Source: Candidatus Poribacteria bacterium (GTDB lineage Bacteria; Poribacteria; WGA-4E; GCA-2687025). From it: 60,395 nt of DNA. This document shows, one piece after another, positions 8,898 to 18,751 of this stretch. Every line of letters begins with the position of its first letter. The first letter of the stretch is position 1. The notes below the pieces were generated by a model. It saw only the letters and a list, made by a program, of their open reading frames with translations, had not been told where the DNA came from and did not search any database. Both the position numbers and the translations under genes were made by a program. The stretch is taken from the NCBI GenBank assembly GCA_016866785.1, contig VGLH01000006.1, positions 1 through 60,395 on the forward strand, written 5' to 3'.

Positions 8898-9632
8898 ATG
8901 AACTCTCGCCCGTACCGCATCCTAATCGCCGACGACGACGCCGACATTGTCGATTTCGTCGACGCCTATCTCCAGGATGAGGGCTATGAGACTGTGCGTG
9001 CCTACGACGGCGAGGCGACGCTCGGCGTGTATAGCGCCAGCGCAGCCCCGGATGCCAGCCCGGCGGACCGTCTGCACCTGATCCTGCTCGATGTCATGAT
9101 GCCGAAGGTCGACGGCTTGGAGGTCTGTCGGCGCATCCGCCGCGAGTCCAGGCTCCCGATCGTCATGGTCACCGCGCGCACCGAAGACGTCGACAAGATC
9201 GTCGGGCTCGAACTGGGCGCAGACGACTACATCATCAAGCCGTTCAATCCGCGCGAGCTGCTCGCGCGGCTTCGCGCCGTGCTCCGTCGGTCGTATCCAG
9301 AGCCCGGGGAGTTTGCCGACGAACCGGGGGAGACAATCGACTACCGAGGCGTGCACCTCGACGTCGGTCGGCGAGAGGTCCGCGTCAATGGCGAGTTGAC
9401 CGACCTGACTGCCCGCGAGTTCGACCTGCTCCACTTCCTCATGCAGCACCGGGGACGAGTGTTTTCGCGTTCCCAGCTCATCGACCGCGTGTGGGGAACG
9501 AGCTATGCCGTGGGTCCCCGCACGGTTGACGTCCACATCCGACGCCTGCGCGAGCAGATCGAGCCGGACGCTTCGGAGCCGACCTACATCAAGACCGTGT
9601 GGGGCGTCGGGTACAAGTTCCACGACGCCTAA
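8898..9632 (+). CDS. OmpR/PhoB-family response regulator
   Basis: A 244-residue two-component response regulator. The receiver domain has the acidic pocket in IADDDADIVDF, the phospho-acceptor Asp65 in LILLDVMMPKVDG, the Thr of MVTART and Lys114 in YIIKPFNP. The C-terminal winged helix (TAREFDLLHFLMQHRGRVFSRSQLIDRVWG ... RTVDVHIRRLREQIE, in two pieces) binds DNA. An extra Ala/Pro-rich loop of about 12 residues (SASAAPDASPADR) sits between helix 2 and the phospho-acceptor strand, pushing Asp to position 65 instead of the usual 51-55. AGGAGA precedes ATG 8898. There is no histidine kinase in the window, so it is an orphan here. Confidence 0.92.
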   Translation: MNSRPYRILIADDDADIVDFVDAYLQDEGYETVRAYDGEATLGVYSASAAPDASPADRLHLILLDVMMPKVDGLEVCRRIRRESRLPIVMVTARTEDVDKIVGLELGADDYIIKPFNPRELLARLRAVLRRSYPEPGEFADEPGETIDYRGVHLDVGRREVRVNGELTDLTAREFDLLHFLMQHRGRVFSRSQLIDRVWGTSYAVGPRTVDVHIRRLREQIEPDASEPTYIKTVWGVGYKFHDA

Positions 9633-9658
9633 CCCCGCCGGACCGTCGGAGACGCGAC

Positions 9659-10669
9659 ATGGACACGATGATCGAAGCGCGTGACTTAACGAAACACTAC
9701 GGAACCTATGTCGGCATCGAAGACGTGTCGTTCTCCGTGGCACGAGGCGAGGTGGTGGGGTTTCTCGGACCCAACGGCGCGGGTAAGACCACGACGATGC
9801 GCGTGCTGACGTGCAGCATGCCGGCTACGTCGGGCACGGCGAGTGTCTGCGGGTACGACGTGCTGAAGGACTCGCTCGAAGTTCGCCGTCACACGGGGTA
9901 CCTGCCGGAGTCGCCGCCCATCTATCTGGAGATGTCGGTGGTTTCGTATCTCCGGTTCGTCGGAGAGATCAAGAGCCTGCCCGTGTCGCTCCGACGCACG
10001 CGCCTGGACGCCGTTCTGGAGGTCTGCGGGCTGGGCGATGTGCGGAACCGGATCATCGGGCAGTTGTCCAAGGGGTATCGGCAGCGAGTCGGACTGGCAC
10101 AGGCGCTGATCCACGACCCGGACGTGCTGGTGCTCGACGAGCCGACGAGCGGGTTGGACCCGTCGCAGATCATCGAGATCCGCCAGCTCATTCGGGAGCT
10201 CGGCGCGTCCCGAACCGTCATTTTGAGCACGCACATCCTGCCGGAGGCGAGCATGACCTGTCAGCGCCTTCTGGTGATCGCGGAAGGCAGGCTCGTCGGG
10301 GATGTCGCGCTGGATGCACGCGGCGAGGTGAAGTCGGTTCGCCGACCGGATGGCTCCGTCATCGAGTACGGTTCCGCCGCGGTCGTTCGCGTCGAGGTTC
10401 GGGGCAAGCCATCGGAGGTACAGGGACGCCTTGCAGCGGTTCCTGGCGTCGTCTCGGTCGACGCATCTGGCGATGACGAGAACGACGCTTGGACGCTCGC
10501 CTGCGCTCCCGACGCCGATCCTCGCCCGGAGATCGTCCGCGCGGTCGTCGCCGCTGGCGCGGACCTGCTGGAAATGCGCGAGGTGCGCCAGTCGGTCGAA
10601 CAGGTGTTCCTCGACCTGACCCAGACCGACTTCCGGTCGCGATCCGAGCCGGAAGCCAGCGCCGCCTGA
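9659..10669 (+). CDS. ABC transporter ATP-binding protein (ABC-2/GldA-like)
   Basis: A 336-residue ATPase with Walker A GPNGAGKTTTM, signature LSKGYRQRVGLAQAL, Walker B VLVLDEPTSGLDP and switch His in ILSTHILPEA. The C-terminal 100 residues after the nucleotide-binding domain match the extension found in ABC-2 type exporters and gliding-protein GldA-like ATPases. The start ATG 9659 gives MDTMIEARDLTKHYG; a second ATG is at 9668. It lies 26 bases after the response regulator and is probably co-transcribed. The next gene is convergent, so no ABC-2 permease accompanies it, which is unusual for this class. Confidence 0.88.
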   Translation: MDTMIEARDLTKHYGTYVGIEDVSFSVARGEVVGFLGPNGAGKTTTMRVLTCSMPATSGTASVCGYDVLKDSLEVRRHTGYLPESPPIYLEMSVVSYLRFVGEIKSLPVSLRRTRLDAVLEVCGLGDVRNRIIGQLSKGYRQRVGLAQALIHDPDVLVLDEPTSGLDPSQIIEIRQLIRELGASRTVILSTHILPEASMTCQRLLVIAEGRLVGDVALDARGEVKSVRRPDGSVIEYGSAAVVRVEVRGKPSEVQGRLAAVPGVVSVDASGDDENDAWTLACAPDADPRPEIVRAVVAAGADLLEMREVRQSVEQVFLDLTQTDFRSRSEPEASAA

Positions 10670-10688
10670 TGCCCGCCGCCGCCGTGGG

Positions 10689-11513
10689 CTACCGCTGATA
10701 CAGCACAGGGTTGATCGGGCTCGCCGCGAGTTCTCCCGGATTGAGACCCGGGAGCCACCACTCCAGATCCGCCTTCCGATTGTCGTTGTCGGGTTCCAGA
10801 ACCGTCGCGCCGTCTGCGAAGTAGATGACGGTCATCACTTCACGAGCCCGCGACGTCGGATTCCCGCTCGCGGCGTGGAGCGTCCATCCTGAGTGGAATG
10901 TCGCGTCTCCCGCTCGCATTGCCGGCGTCTGCGTGACGGGCAGCCCGGTTCCGGCGACGAGCCTGCCCAGTGCCGCCTCGGACTCGTCAGAGATGCCGAT
11001 GGTCGCGCGGTACGCCTGTTGGTGCGAACCGTCCGCGAAGCGCATCGTGCCCATCTCAGGCGAGAGATCGACGAGGGGCATCCACATCGTGACCGTGTTG
11101 TCGGTTCCCAGGGGCCAGTAGTACTGGTCTTGATGCCAGGGCGTGTGGCCGCCTCCCGGTTCCTTGAACAACGCCTGATCGTGGTAGAGGCGCACCGAGG
11201 ACACCCCCATCAAGTCGGCGGCGATCTTGGCGAAGCGCTTGGCGAAGACGTACTGCCGCACGCTGGCGTCGTCGATCCACAGGTTCATCACCTGGAGGAA
11301 CGCGCGTCCGTAGGTGTCCCGTTCTTCGATGGGACGGGACTCCTTGCTGTGACGATACGCAGCGGCGCGGATGACTTCGCCATACGCACCGATCTCGGCG
11401 TCGTTTGCCACGCCGCGCAGCAGAATGTGCCCCTTCGAGCGGTAGGTAATGCACTGCGCTTCGGTCAGCGGGTAGGGCGCAGAGAGATCGGGAAGGGCGC
11501 TGGATGCGCTCAT
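10689..11513 (-). CDS. Phytanoyl-CoA dioxygenase (PhyH) family oxygenase
   Basis: A 274-residue Fe(II)/2-oxoglutarate-dependent dioxygenase of the PhyH family. The metal ligands are visible as the HxD pair in [12 protein letters not shown] and the distal His in [13 protein letters not shown]; an Arg follows in the C-terminal strands ([10 protein letters not shown]). The usual length is 250-300. Substrate is unknown; members hydroxylate lipids, osmolytes or secondary metabolites. Such genes are strongly expanded in Poribacteria and marine uncultured lineages, which is a hint about the host but not proof. The upstream sequence carries GAGGAGG before the ATG at 11513. Confidence 0.88.
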   Translation of the reverse strand: MSASSALPDLSAPYPLTEAQCITYRSKGHILLRGVANDAEIGAYGEVIRAAAYRHSKESRPIEERDTYGRAFLQVMNLWIDDASVRQYVFAKRFAKIAADLMGVSSVRLYHDQALFKEPGGGHTPWHQDQYYWPLGTDNTVTMWMPLVDLSPEMGTMRFADGSHQQAYRATIGISDESEAALGRLVAGTGLPVTQTPAMRAGDATFHSGWTLHAASGNPTSRAREVMTVIYFADGATVLEPDNDNRKADLEWWLPGLNPGELAASPINPVLYQR

Positions 11514-11552
11514 CGTCTACCTCCTCGTAGAACCGTGTCACCTCGCCGCGCG

Positions 11553-14500
11553 TCAGCGCGCGGCACCGGAGAGAACCAGTTTCGATACGTCCGCCACCGC
11601 CAGGATGTACGTCGCGATCTGCCGCAGAAGAGCCAGCCGGTTCGCCCGTACGTCCGGGTCGGGGTCCATCACGAGCACCGCATCGAAGAACGCGTCGATG
11701 TTCGCCTGCAGGTTCCCCAACAGCTTGATGAGCTCGGCGTAGTTCCGGGCGATGAGCGCTTCGTCGAGCTGTGTCCTCTGCAGTTTGAGCAGCCTGGACA
11801 GGTTCACCTCGGCGGGTTCCTTCAGGGAGCCCTGACGCGGCGTGCCGGTCGCCTCCGGCGGGATGATGCGCAGCACGCGGTTCAGCGCCGGGTAGATGCG
11901 CGCGAAGTCGTCCGACTCGCGGAAGGCGCGGAGCGCGTCGAGACGCGCCGGAAGCTGGTCGATCCGGTCGAACCCGGGGGCAAGGACGGCTTCGACCTCG
12001 TCGTAGGCGTGTCCGCGTTCGCCCAGAATCACCTCCAAGCGCGAGCGGAAGAACTCGGTCACTCGGTCCGCCGTGTCGCCGGCGATCCGGTCGCCGTACG
12101 CGCCCGAAGCGCTTTCGAGTAGGCTTCGCAGCCGAAGCGGAAGCCCGATCTCCAGCAGCATCCGGCAGACGCCGATAGCTTGGCGTCGCAGCGAGTAGGG
12201 GTCCTGGGAACCGGTTGGAGCCATTCCGATTCCGAAGTACCCGACAATCGTATCGATCCGGTCGGCGATAGCGAGCGACGCGCCAATGCGCGATTCCGGC
12301 AGATCGGAGTCGGCGGCTCGGGGCTGATAATGCTCCTCGATCGCGATGGCGACGTCTGCCGATTCGCCGGAGTTGAGCGCGTAATGCCGTCCCATGATGC
12401 CCTGGAGCTCAGGGAACTCATACACCATCGCCGTCGTCAGATCGGCTTTGCAGAGCCGTGCCGCACATTCGGCGTCGCGTCGCTCATCCGAATCGAACGC
12501 GAGCTCATCGGCGATGTGCGCGACCAGCGCGCGGACCCTTTCGGACTTGTCGCCCAGCGATCCGAGCTTCTCCTGGAATGTGACGCGCGACAGTGCATCG
12601 ACGCGGACAGCCAACGGCTCCGCCTGATCGGTTCTCCAGAAGAACTCGGCATCTTCGAGGCGCGCGCGCAGCACGCGCTCGTTGCCGTAGCGCACGTTCG
12701 CCTCGCCGTCGCGCGTCCCGTTGGAGACGGCGATGAACTTCGCCTGCAGCGATCCATCGGGTCGGTAGACCGGGAAGTACCGCTGATGGCGCTTCATGGA
12801 CGTGATGAGCACCTCGGACGGAACCGCCAGATGGCTTTCGGCGAATGATCCGACCACCGCCTCGGGGAACTCGACCAGGTCGGTCACCTCGTCGAGCAGT
12901 TCATCGTCAACCGATGCGGGCGATCCGAGGCGCTCCAGTTCCGCCTCGATCTGGGCGCGCACGGCGCCAAGGCGCGCGTCGCGGTCGGCGATGACGCGGT
13001 TCTCCCGCAGCGTATCGACGTACGTGCGGAGGTCGGCAGACGCCAGCTCAATGTGGCGCTCTCCCAGCGACCGGTGTCCACGCGTGACGTTGCCCGCCAC
13101 GATGTGACCCAGCCGGCAACCGACGACCCGATCCCCCAGGAGCGCGACCAGCCATCGGATCGGACGCGCGAACCGCAGACCGCTCCAACGCATCGTCTTC
13201 GGGAACCGGAGACCGTTGATGAGTTCAGGAAGGAAGCTGGACAGCAGACTGGCAGCCGATGCGCCGACGACGGTCGTCCGCGCGAAGGCGTATTCGCCGC
13301 GTTCGGTCGTCTTGACGTAGAGCGAGTCGAGATCGACGCCTTGGGAACGCGCGAAGCCCTGCGCGGCTTTGGTCGGCGAGCCGTCTTCGGCGTAGGCGGC
13401 GCGCTTGGGCGGACCCGCCACCTCCACGTCGGCGTCGGGTTGCCGGAGCGTCAGTCGGCTCACATGGACGGTCAGACGTCGAGGCGTTCCCAGCACTTGG
13501 ACGCCGGCGTGCTCGAGGCGTTGTTCAGCGAGCCAGTCGGCCATCCGCGCCTGAAGCTGCGACAGGGCGGGCTGCACGGACCCAGCGGGTGTCTCCTCGG
13601 TTCCGATCTCGAACAGCAGGTCGGCGTGCGTGCCGACCAGTTCTTCCGCCGACGAAGCATCGGGTGCGGCCGGGGCGGGTTCGCTCCATCGGTCGAGCAG
13701 CGGATGCTCCATCGACTCGCGCTGTTCGACGTAGGCGCGCGCCACTCGCCGCGCCAGCGTTCTGACGCGAGCGACGTAGGTCACACGCTCTGACACGCTG
13801 ATCGCCCCTCGCGCGTCGAGCATATTGAATGCGTGCGAGGCTTTCAGAACGTAGTCGAGCGCGGGCCACACGAGTCCTGCCTCGACGCAGCGGGCGCACT
13901 CCGCCTCGTAGTCTTGGAACCACTGGAAGAGCAGCTTGGGATCGGACTTCTCCAGGTAGTACGTCGTGTATTCGACTTCGGTGCGATGGTGGACGTCGCC
14001 GTAGGACAGATGCTCGTTCCACCGGACATCGAAGATGCTGTCCACTCCCTGGAGGTACATCGCAAGGCGTTCGAGCCCGTAGGTGAGCTCAAGGCAGATT
14101 GGGTCGGTCTCGATGCTCCCGATCTGCTGGAAGTAGGTATACTGCGTAACCTCCGCGCCGTTGCACCACACTTCCCATCCGAGACCCGACGCTCCGAGCG
14201 TGGGCGACTCCCAGTCGTCTTCGACGAAGCGGAAGTCGTTGGTCGTCGGATCGAGCCCCAGCGCCCGAAGGCTTCCGAGGTAGAGGTCCTGGCTGTCCTC
14301 GGGAGCGGGCTTGAGGATCACCTGGTACTGGTAATAGTGGCAGAGCCGGTATGGGTTCTCGCCGTAGCGCCCATCGGCAGGTCGCCTGCTGGGTTCCACG
14401 TAAGCGACTCGGAACGGCTCGGGTCCCAGCGTTCGCAGCGACGTGGCGGGGTTGAACGTGCCAGCGCCGACCTCGATATCGTATGGCTGTTGGATGATGC

Positions 14501-14561
14501 AGCCCTGCTCCGACCAGTAGTCGTTCAGCGTGCGGATGATTTCCTGAAACGTCATGGACAT
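11553..14561 (-). CDS. glyQS: Glycyl-tRNA synthetase, fused alpha and beta subunits
   Basis: This enzyme charges tRNA-Gly. The 1002-residue product joins the two chains of the bacterial alpha2beta2 enzyme. Residues 1-290 are the catalytic alpha chain ([50 protein letters not shown]). A Pro/Ala-rich linker (about 290-312) leads into the beta chain, which begins [15 protein letters not shown] and ends in a DALR-type anticodon-binding region. Separate glyQ and glyS genes are the rule; a natural fusion is known in Chlamydia and a few other lineages. ATG 14561 (or 14555) follows recO by only 4 bases, so it is coupled to recO. Confidence 0.93.
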   Translation of the reverse strand: MSMTFQEIIRTLNDYWSEQGCIIQQPYDIEVGAGTFNPATSLRTLGPEPFRVAYVEPSRRPADGRYGENPYRLCHYYQYQVILKPAPEDSQDLYLGSLRALGLDPTTNDFRFVEDDWESPTLGASGLGWEVWCNGAEVTQYTYFQQIGSIETDPICLELTYGLERLAMYLQGVDSIFDVRWNEHLSYGDVHHRTEVEYTTYYLEKSDPKLLFQWFQDYEAECARCVEAGLVWPALDYVLKASHAFNMLDARGAISVSERVTYVARVRTLARRVARAYVEQRESMEHPLLDRWSEPAPAAPDASSAEELVGTHADLLFEIGTEETPAGSVQPALSQLQARMADWLAEQRLEHAGVQVLGTPRRLTVHVSRLTLRQPDADVEVAGPPKRAAYAEDGSPTKAAQGFARSQGVDLDSLYVKTTERGEYAFARTTVVGASAASLLSSFLPELINGLRFPKTMRWSGLRFARPIRWLVALLGDRVVGCRLGHIVAGNVTRGHRSLGERHIELASADLRTYVDTLRENRVIADRDARLGAVRAQIEAELERLGSPASVDDELLDEVTDLVEFPEAVVGSFAESHLAVPSEVLITSMKRHQRYFPVYRPDGSLQAKFIAVSNGTRDGEANVRYGNERVLRARLEDAEFFWRTDQAEPLAVRVDALSRVTFQEKLGSLGDKSERVRALVAHIADELAFDSDERRDAECAARLCKADLTTAMVYEFPELQGIMGRHYALNSGESADVAIAIEEHYQPRAADSDLPESRIGASLAIADRIDTIVGYFGIGMAPTGSQDPYSLRRQAIGVCRMLLEIGLPLRLRSLLESASGAYGDRIAGDTADRVTEFFRSRLEVILGERGHAYDEVEAVLAPGFDRIDQLPARLDALRAFRESDDFARIYPALNRVLRIIPPEATGTPRQGSLKEPAEVNLSRLLKLQRTQLDEALIARNYAELIKLLGNLQANIDAFFDAVLVMDPDPDVRANRLALLRQIATYILAVADVSKLVLSGAAR

Positions 14562-14565
14562 CTCT

Positions 14566-15342
14566 CTAAGAACCCGATGCGGCTTCCGATTCCAGGGCTT
14601 CGATCAGCTCGACGCATCGCAACGGGCGTTCCGTGCGGTGCGAGACCATCATCGTCCCCAAGTGACGAAGCTCGATGCCCTCGCGGCGCGTCAATGAGCG
14701 TCCCGCAGCGTCTTCGACCGGCGTCGCTGCGAGATACTGCCAGGCGTCGATCGAGCCCCGGCTGACGACGACCGTTCGGTCTTGGCTCGCATGGCGAGCG
14801 CAGAGCGCGCCGCCGGAGTCGATCCCGACCGGGACTTCGCCGTCAGCGAGCGGCGCTCCGCAGCGCACGCAGCTCCGCAAGTGGGGCCCGTATCCGGCGA
14901 GCGTGAGGAGCTTCATCTCGAAGCTACGCGCGATGGGAGCCAGGTCCGTACCCGACGGCGTGCTTTCGACGGCTCTCACGGCGTCGCAGATGAGGGCGAA
15001 CAACGCCGGGCTCGCGTCCTCTTCGACGACGAACTCGCTCGTGAGCTCCGCCAGATACGATGCGTAGGCGACTCGCAGCGGGTCCCTCAGGCGCGACCCG
15101 TGGGCATCCGAGACATCGAACGAGCTGATGCTGTCCAGGTCCCGGTTCGCCTTGCGGACGAATACGAGCTCGCCAACGTTGAAGAGCTCCAGCGAGGCTC
15201 CCATCCGGCTCTTGGGTCGGCGGCTTCCTCGAGCGACGCCGCGCACCTTGCCGAACCTCGGCGTGCAGAACGAGATGATCCGGTCCGCCTCGCCCAGCTT
15301 GATCGACCGGATGACGATGCCCGAATCCCGCTCAATGCCCAT
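14566..15342 (-). CDS. recO: DNA repair protein RecO
   Basis: A 258-residue recombination mediator acting with RecF/RecR to load RecA. The N-terminal OB-fold reads [19 protein letters not shown] followed by [19 protein letters not shown], the typical RecO start. The C-terminal half holds a zinc-binding pattern (CVRCGAPL and LCARHA). The frame is open to 15492, but family alignment places the start at ATG 15342 (MGIERDSG). It lies between a TPR gene 31 bases upstream and glyQS 4 bases downstream, in one transcription unit. Confidence 0.88.
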   Translation of the reverse strand: MGIERDSGIVIRSIKLGEADRIISFCTPRFGKVRGVARGSRRPKSRMGASLELFNVGELVFVRKANRDLDSISSFDVSDAHGSRLRDPLRVAYASYLAELTSEFVVEEDASPALFALICDAVRAVESTPSGTDLAPIARSFEMKLLTLAGYGPHLRSCVRCGAPLADGEVPVGIDSGGALCARHASQDRTVVVSRGSIDAWQYLAATPVEDAAGRSLTRREGIELRHLGTMMVSHRTERPLRCVELIEALESEAASGS

Positions 15343-15373
15343 GGCGCGCTCGCGCGTCTGCGGGTTCTCGACG

Positions 15374-15982
15374 CTACGGATCCGCCTTGCTGTCGGGGCT
15401 CTCGCTAGTCCGAGCCATGTTGCGGCAGTACGCCAGCAAGTGATCGTTTTCTTCGGCGAAGGGCTGGAGCTTCTGCGCCCGGAGGAGGGCATTGATGGCG
15501 CGTTCCCACTCCTGACGGGCGATGTGACACAGCCCCAATCCGTGCCACGCCCCGAAGTGGCTCGGGTTCAACTCGATCGTCCGCCGGGCGTCGGCGATCG
15601 CCTCCTCGTAGCGCCCCATCAGGTAGTAGGTCGTCGCTCGCTTGTTGTACGCCTCGGCGAAGTCGGGCAGCGTTTCGACGAGCTGCGAGAAGGTTCCGAG
15701 GGCTTCATCCCACCGCTCGTCCTCGACCAGGTCCATTCCGTAGACGAGCTCGTCGTATGCCAGATCGCCAGCGGCGGACATCCAGAGATGCCAGAGCATC
15801 TGAGTCGCCCGGGAGCGCACCTCCGCGTTGTCGGACTGGAGCGCCTCGACGAGCTCAGTGATCGGCGCGATGGAAACGACCATCGCAACGAGATCATCCT
15901 CGGGCTCCGAGGTCACGTCGAGGAATCGGTTCACCCAGTAGAGCCGGAGGATGCTGTCGTCGTCGAACCCGAGGTCCGACAT
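15374..15982 (-). CDS. TPR-repeat protein
   Basis: A 202-residue cytoplasmic protein. The N-terminal half is acidic and HEAT-like (LVEALQSDNAEVRSRATQML). From about residue 85 there are three tetratricopeptide repeats: RWDEALGTFSQLVETLPDFA, RYEEAIADARRTIELNPSHF and EWERAINALLRAQKLQP. TPRs mediate protein-protein contact, so it has no defined enzyme activity. AAGGGAG precedes ATG 15982. It is the first gene of a tpr-recO-glyQS unit. Confidence 0.8.
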   Translation of the reverse strand: MSDLGFDDDSILRLYWVNRFLDVTSEPEDDLVAMVVSIAPITELVEALQSDNAEVRSRATQMLWHLWMSAAGDLAYDELVYGMDLVEDERWDEALGTFSQLVETLPDFAEAYNKRATTYYLMGRYEEAIADARRTIELNPSHFGAWHGLGLCHIARQEWERAINALLRAQKLQPFAEENDHLLAYCRNMARTSESPDSKADP

Positions 15983-16055
15983 GCCACTCCCTTCCTCGGC
16001 GCGCGGTCATCGACGAGGGTAACTGTAGCACGTCGGCTCGGTGGGGACATGGGAA

Positions 16056-17414
16056 TCAGCCGGTCTGGAGGTGCGCCTCAGCCCACTGCGCGCTCGCCTC
16101 GCGCGCTTTGCGGGTGTCGACGAACGAGAGGAGGACGATCCCGACGATGAAAAACGCGATCAGCGAGACGATGGCGTTCCGGGACGAGCCGGTCGTGTGC
16201 CGGATGAACCCGAACAGCACCGGGCCCCAGATCGATGAGAACTTGTTGAACACCGAGTAGAAGCCGAAGAACTCCGCCGACGCCTCCGCCGGGATCATGC
16301 TCGAGTAGAGAGATCGACCCAGCGCTTGCGATCCGCCCAGCACGAGCCCGACGACCAGCGCGAGAACGAAGTACTCGGCAGACGTGTGCATGAAGTAGGC
16401 GTAGAGCACCACGGCGCACCAACCGACGAGCGTCGCGATGATCGTGCGCTTCGTGCCGAGGGTTCCTGCGATTCGTGCAGCCAGAAGCGCTCCGCCAAAA
16501 GCGACGAACTGCACGACGAGCAGGCTCACCATGAGAACCGTCGAGCTGAGCCCGAGCTCGTCCTTGCCGTAGATCGCCGCCATCTCGATGACGGTCTGAA
16601 TGCCGTCGTTGTAGATCATGAAGGCGATCAGGAAGAGCAGGAGCTGGCGCAGGCGTCCGACGTGGCGAACGGTCCGCAAGACGTTCGAGACTCCGAGCGC
16701 GACGTACCCCATCCCGACTGGCATGCGCGCGTAGGCACTGGGCAGCGCGCGGCGCGCGGCGGGCTCAGGCAAGAAGAACGCCGTGAACAGCGCGAAGCCG
16801 CCCCACCAGAGGGCTGCCATCGCCATGCCGATGCGAGCGGCGAGGTCTTGGCTGATGTCCAGCGCATCGTTCCCGGCGACGATCGCCAAGGCGATGGCGA
16901 ACTGGATGCCGCCGCCGATGTATCCGTAGGCGAAGCCTTTGGTGGATACCCAGTCCTGCCGTTCCGGTTCCGCCAGGTCCGGGAGGTAGGCGTCGTAGAA
17001 CACGTTCGCGCCGACGAAGCCGATGTGCGCCAGCAGGAACAGGCACATCGTCAGGACGACGTCCCCCTGCCGGCAGAACCAGAGCATCAGAGCGTTGGCG
17101 ACGCCGAAGTAGCAGAAGCCCAGCAGGAACTTCTTCTTGGCTCCGGCGAAGTCGGCGATGGCTCCCAACGTGGGAGCTGCCAGAAAGACGAAAAGAGCCG
17201 CCGCGCCGACCAGATACGCCCAGAGCGTCATCGCCGCGTAACGCGTTCCGAAGAGAACGAAGCCGTCGGCGGGGACGACGACGGAGGCGAAGTAGATTGG
17301 CAGGATGGCGGTGACGAGCGTCGTCGCGTAGGCGGAGTTCGCCCAGTCGTACATCGCCCATCCGAACACCGAGCGCCGGTCCCGCCCGTCGTCGTTTGCC
17401 GTCTTCGCAGCCAT
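16056..17414 (-). CDS. MFS transporter, UMF1/Atg22-like
   Basis: A 452-residue major facilitator superfamily protein with about 12 hydrophobic segments. The opening GWAMYDWANSAYATTLVTAI is the signature of the UMF1 family (relatives of the yeast vacuolar effluxer Atg22). These are thought to export amino acids or other small solutes, but bacterial substrates are not known. GAGGAGG precedes ATG 17414. It is placed between a Gfo/Idh oxidoreductase upstream and the TPR gene downstream on the same strand. Confidence 0.87.
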   Translation of the reverse strand: MAAKTANDDGRDRRSVFGWAMYDWANSAYATTLVTAILPIYFASVVVPADGFVLFGTRYAAMTLWAYLVGAAALFVFLAAPTLGAIADFAGAKKKFLLGFCYFGVANALMLWFCRQGDVVLTMCLFLLAHIGFVGANVFYDAYLPDLAEPERQDWVSTKGFAYGYIGGGIQFAIALAIVAGNDALDISQDLAARIGMAMAALWWGGFALFTAFFLPEPAARRALPSAYARMPVGMGYVALGVSNVLRTVRHVGRLRQLLLFLIAFMIYNDGIQTVIEMAAIYGKDELGLSSTVLMVSLLVVQFVAFGGALLAARIAGTLGTKRTIIATLVGWCAVVLYAYFMHTSAEYFVLALVVGLVLGGSQALGRSLYSSMIPAEASAEFFGFYSVFNKFSSIWGPVLFGFIRHTTGSSRNAIVSLIAFFIVGIVLLSFVDTRKAREASAQWAEAHLQTG

Positions 17415-17450
17415 GGCGCGCGCCTCCTCATCCCTGCCCAGGCTAGACGA

Positions 17451-17477
17451 AGCGCCCCGAGTGTACCCCGGGGCGCT
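17451..17477 (-). terminator. Hairpin after Gfo/Idh gene
   Basis: A perfect 9-bp stem (AGCGCCCCG / CGGGGCGCT) with a 9-base loop lies 16 bases past the stop of the Gfo/Idh gene. There is no T-run, so rho-independent function is uncertain. Confidence 0.4.
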
Positions 17478-17492
17478 CCGGTCTGTCGATGC

Positions 17493-18491
17493 TCAGCCGA
17501 TGGCGACCGGCTTGCCGCTGCGGAACGATTCGGTTGCCGCTAACGTGACCTTGGTCGACTCGATGCCGTCCACGTAGGACGCCTGCACGAGCGAGCGGTC
17601 GCCGGTCCGCACAGCGCGGATGAAGCAGTCGTCCTCGATGGCGAAGATGTCGCCCTCGCCCTTGATCTCCTCGACGTTCTTGCCGCCGTCGGTGAGGATA
17701 CGGACGGAGTGCTCCCAACCCGTGAAGAGCGCGGTCATCTGGTTCGCGTAGACGTTGAGGGTGACGCCCCCGCCCCCGCCGTTCGACGAGCAGGACGACC
17801 AGAGATTGGCGACGCCGTTGTTGGGGAACCGCATGTTGACGACCATCGCATCCTCGATGGTGTAGTCGCTGGGAACGCCCTGGTTCAGCCCCGTCGCGGC
17901 GTAGGCATGGATCTCGACCGGCGTTCCAGCCAGCCAGACCGCGACATCGACCGTATGCGTCACCTGTTCGTGGAACTGCCCGCCGCTCTTGCTCTTGTCG
18001 ATCCACCAGGAACCGCTGCTGCGGGGCGTTCCGCCGATCCATCCGCCGAACATGAGGATCGCGGGGTCGCTCCGGAGGCGGCTCCGCACCTCCTGGATGC
18101 CCTTGCGGTACCGGTTCATGTAGCCCGTCGCCGAGAGCAGGTTCTTCTTCTGAACCGCCGCGCCGATCTCCTTCGCCCTGCCCAGGTCGAGATCAACTGG
18201 CTTCTCGACGAAGAAGGGAACGTCCTTCTCGACGGCGATCAGCTCATCGCCGTGGGCGAACGGCGGAAGGCAGTAGTACGCCGCGTCGAGGGCGACGTCG
18301 CCGAACATGTCGCGCGCGGACGTGAACGTCTTGGAGCCCTCGGCTCCGTATTTCTCCTTCGCTTCGGCGGCTCGCTGCGCCGCCACGTCGCAGAAAGCGA
18401 CCAACTCGACATCCACGTGCTTTGCCAGTCCCTGCAGGTGAGCGTTCGCAATGCCGCCGCAGCCCACGAATCCGACCTTCGTCTTTGCCAT
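17493..18491 (-). CDS. Gfo/Idh/MocA-family oxidoreductase
   Basis: A 332-residue NAD(P)-dependent sugar or inositol dehydrogenase. The Rossmann N-terminus is KVGFVGCGGIANAHLQGL. The catalytic-site region FFVEKPVDLDLGRAKEIG carries the EKP motif (Lys acts in catalysis), and the C-terminal alpha/beta domain follows (GGQFHEQVTHTVDVAVWLAG, whose His residues suit the active site). The open frame extends to 18608 but ATG 18491 (MAKTKVGFVG) with GAGGAGC upstream is the start. Substrate is unknown. Confidence 0.88.
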   Translation of the reverse strand: MAKTKVGFVGCGGIANAHLQGLAKHVDVELVAFCDVAAQRAAEAKEKYGAEGSKTFTSARDMFGDVALDAAYYCLPPFAHGDELIAVEKDVPFFVEKPVDLDLGRAKEIGAAVQKKNLLSATGYMNRYRKGIQEVRSRLRSDPAILMFGGWIGGTPRSSGSWWIDKSKSGGQFHEQVTHTVDVAVWLAGTPVEIHAYAATGLNQGVPSDYTIEDAMVVNMRFPNNGVANLWSSCSSNGGGGGVTLNVYANQMTALFTGWEHSVRILTDGGKNVEEIKGEGDIFAIEDDCFIRAVRTGDRSLVQASYVDGIESTKVTLAATESFRSGKPVAIG

Positions 18492-18545
18492 CGCCTGTCG
18501 CTCCTCGCGTGAGCGGTGCTCGTCGCACGTTCGGTCGGCGAGTCT

Positions 18546-18556
18546 ATCACTGTGAT
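18546..18556. promoter_or_regulatory. Palindrome ATCACTGTGAT in divergent region
   Basis: A perfect inverted repeat (ATCAC-T-GTGAT) lies 55 bases upstream of the Gfo/Idh start, next to a TAGACT on the minus strand that could be its -10. It is operator-like, but short enough to be chance. Confidence 0.25.
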
Positions 18557-18623
18557 CGGCTGGGCGCATGTGGCGCGGCGCGCGCACCCAGGACGGACTG
18601 CAGTCCACAGTAGCAGATTCCTG

Positions 18624-18652
18624 TTGCTAACTGGTGTCGCCCATGTTACGAT
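18624..18652 (+). promoter_or_regulatory. Likely promoter of the secreted repeat-protein gene
   Basis: TTGCTA (18624-18629), 17-base spacer, TACGAT (18647-18652), placed 100 bases ahead of the GTG start at 18752. Sigma-70-like spacing; boxes are imperfect. Confidence 0.4.
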
Positions 18653-18751
18653 GGTGCATGTGTTCCCCATGGTGGTCTGCCGATCCGTAGGTGACGATCG
18701 CGGACGCCAGTCTCTCAGACAAGTGCGCATAGAACTTGGAGGAGGAGTCAG

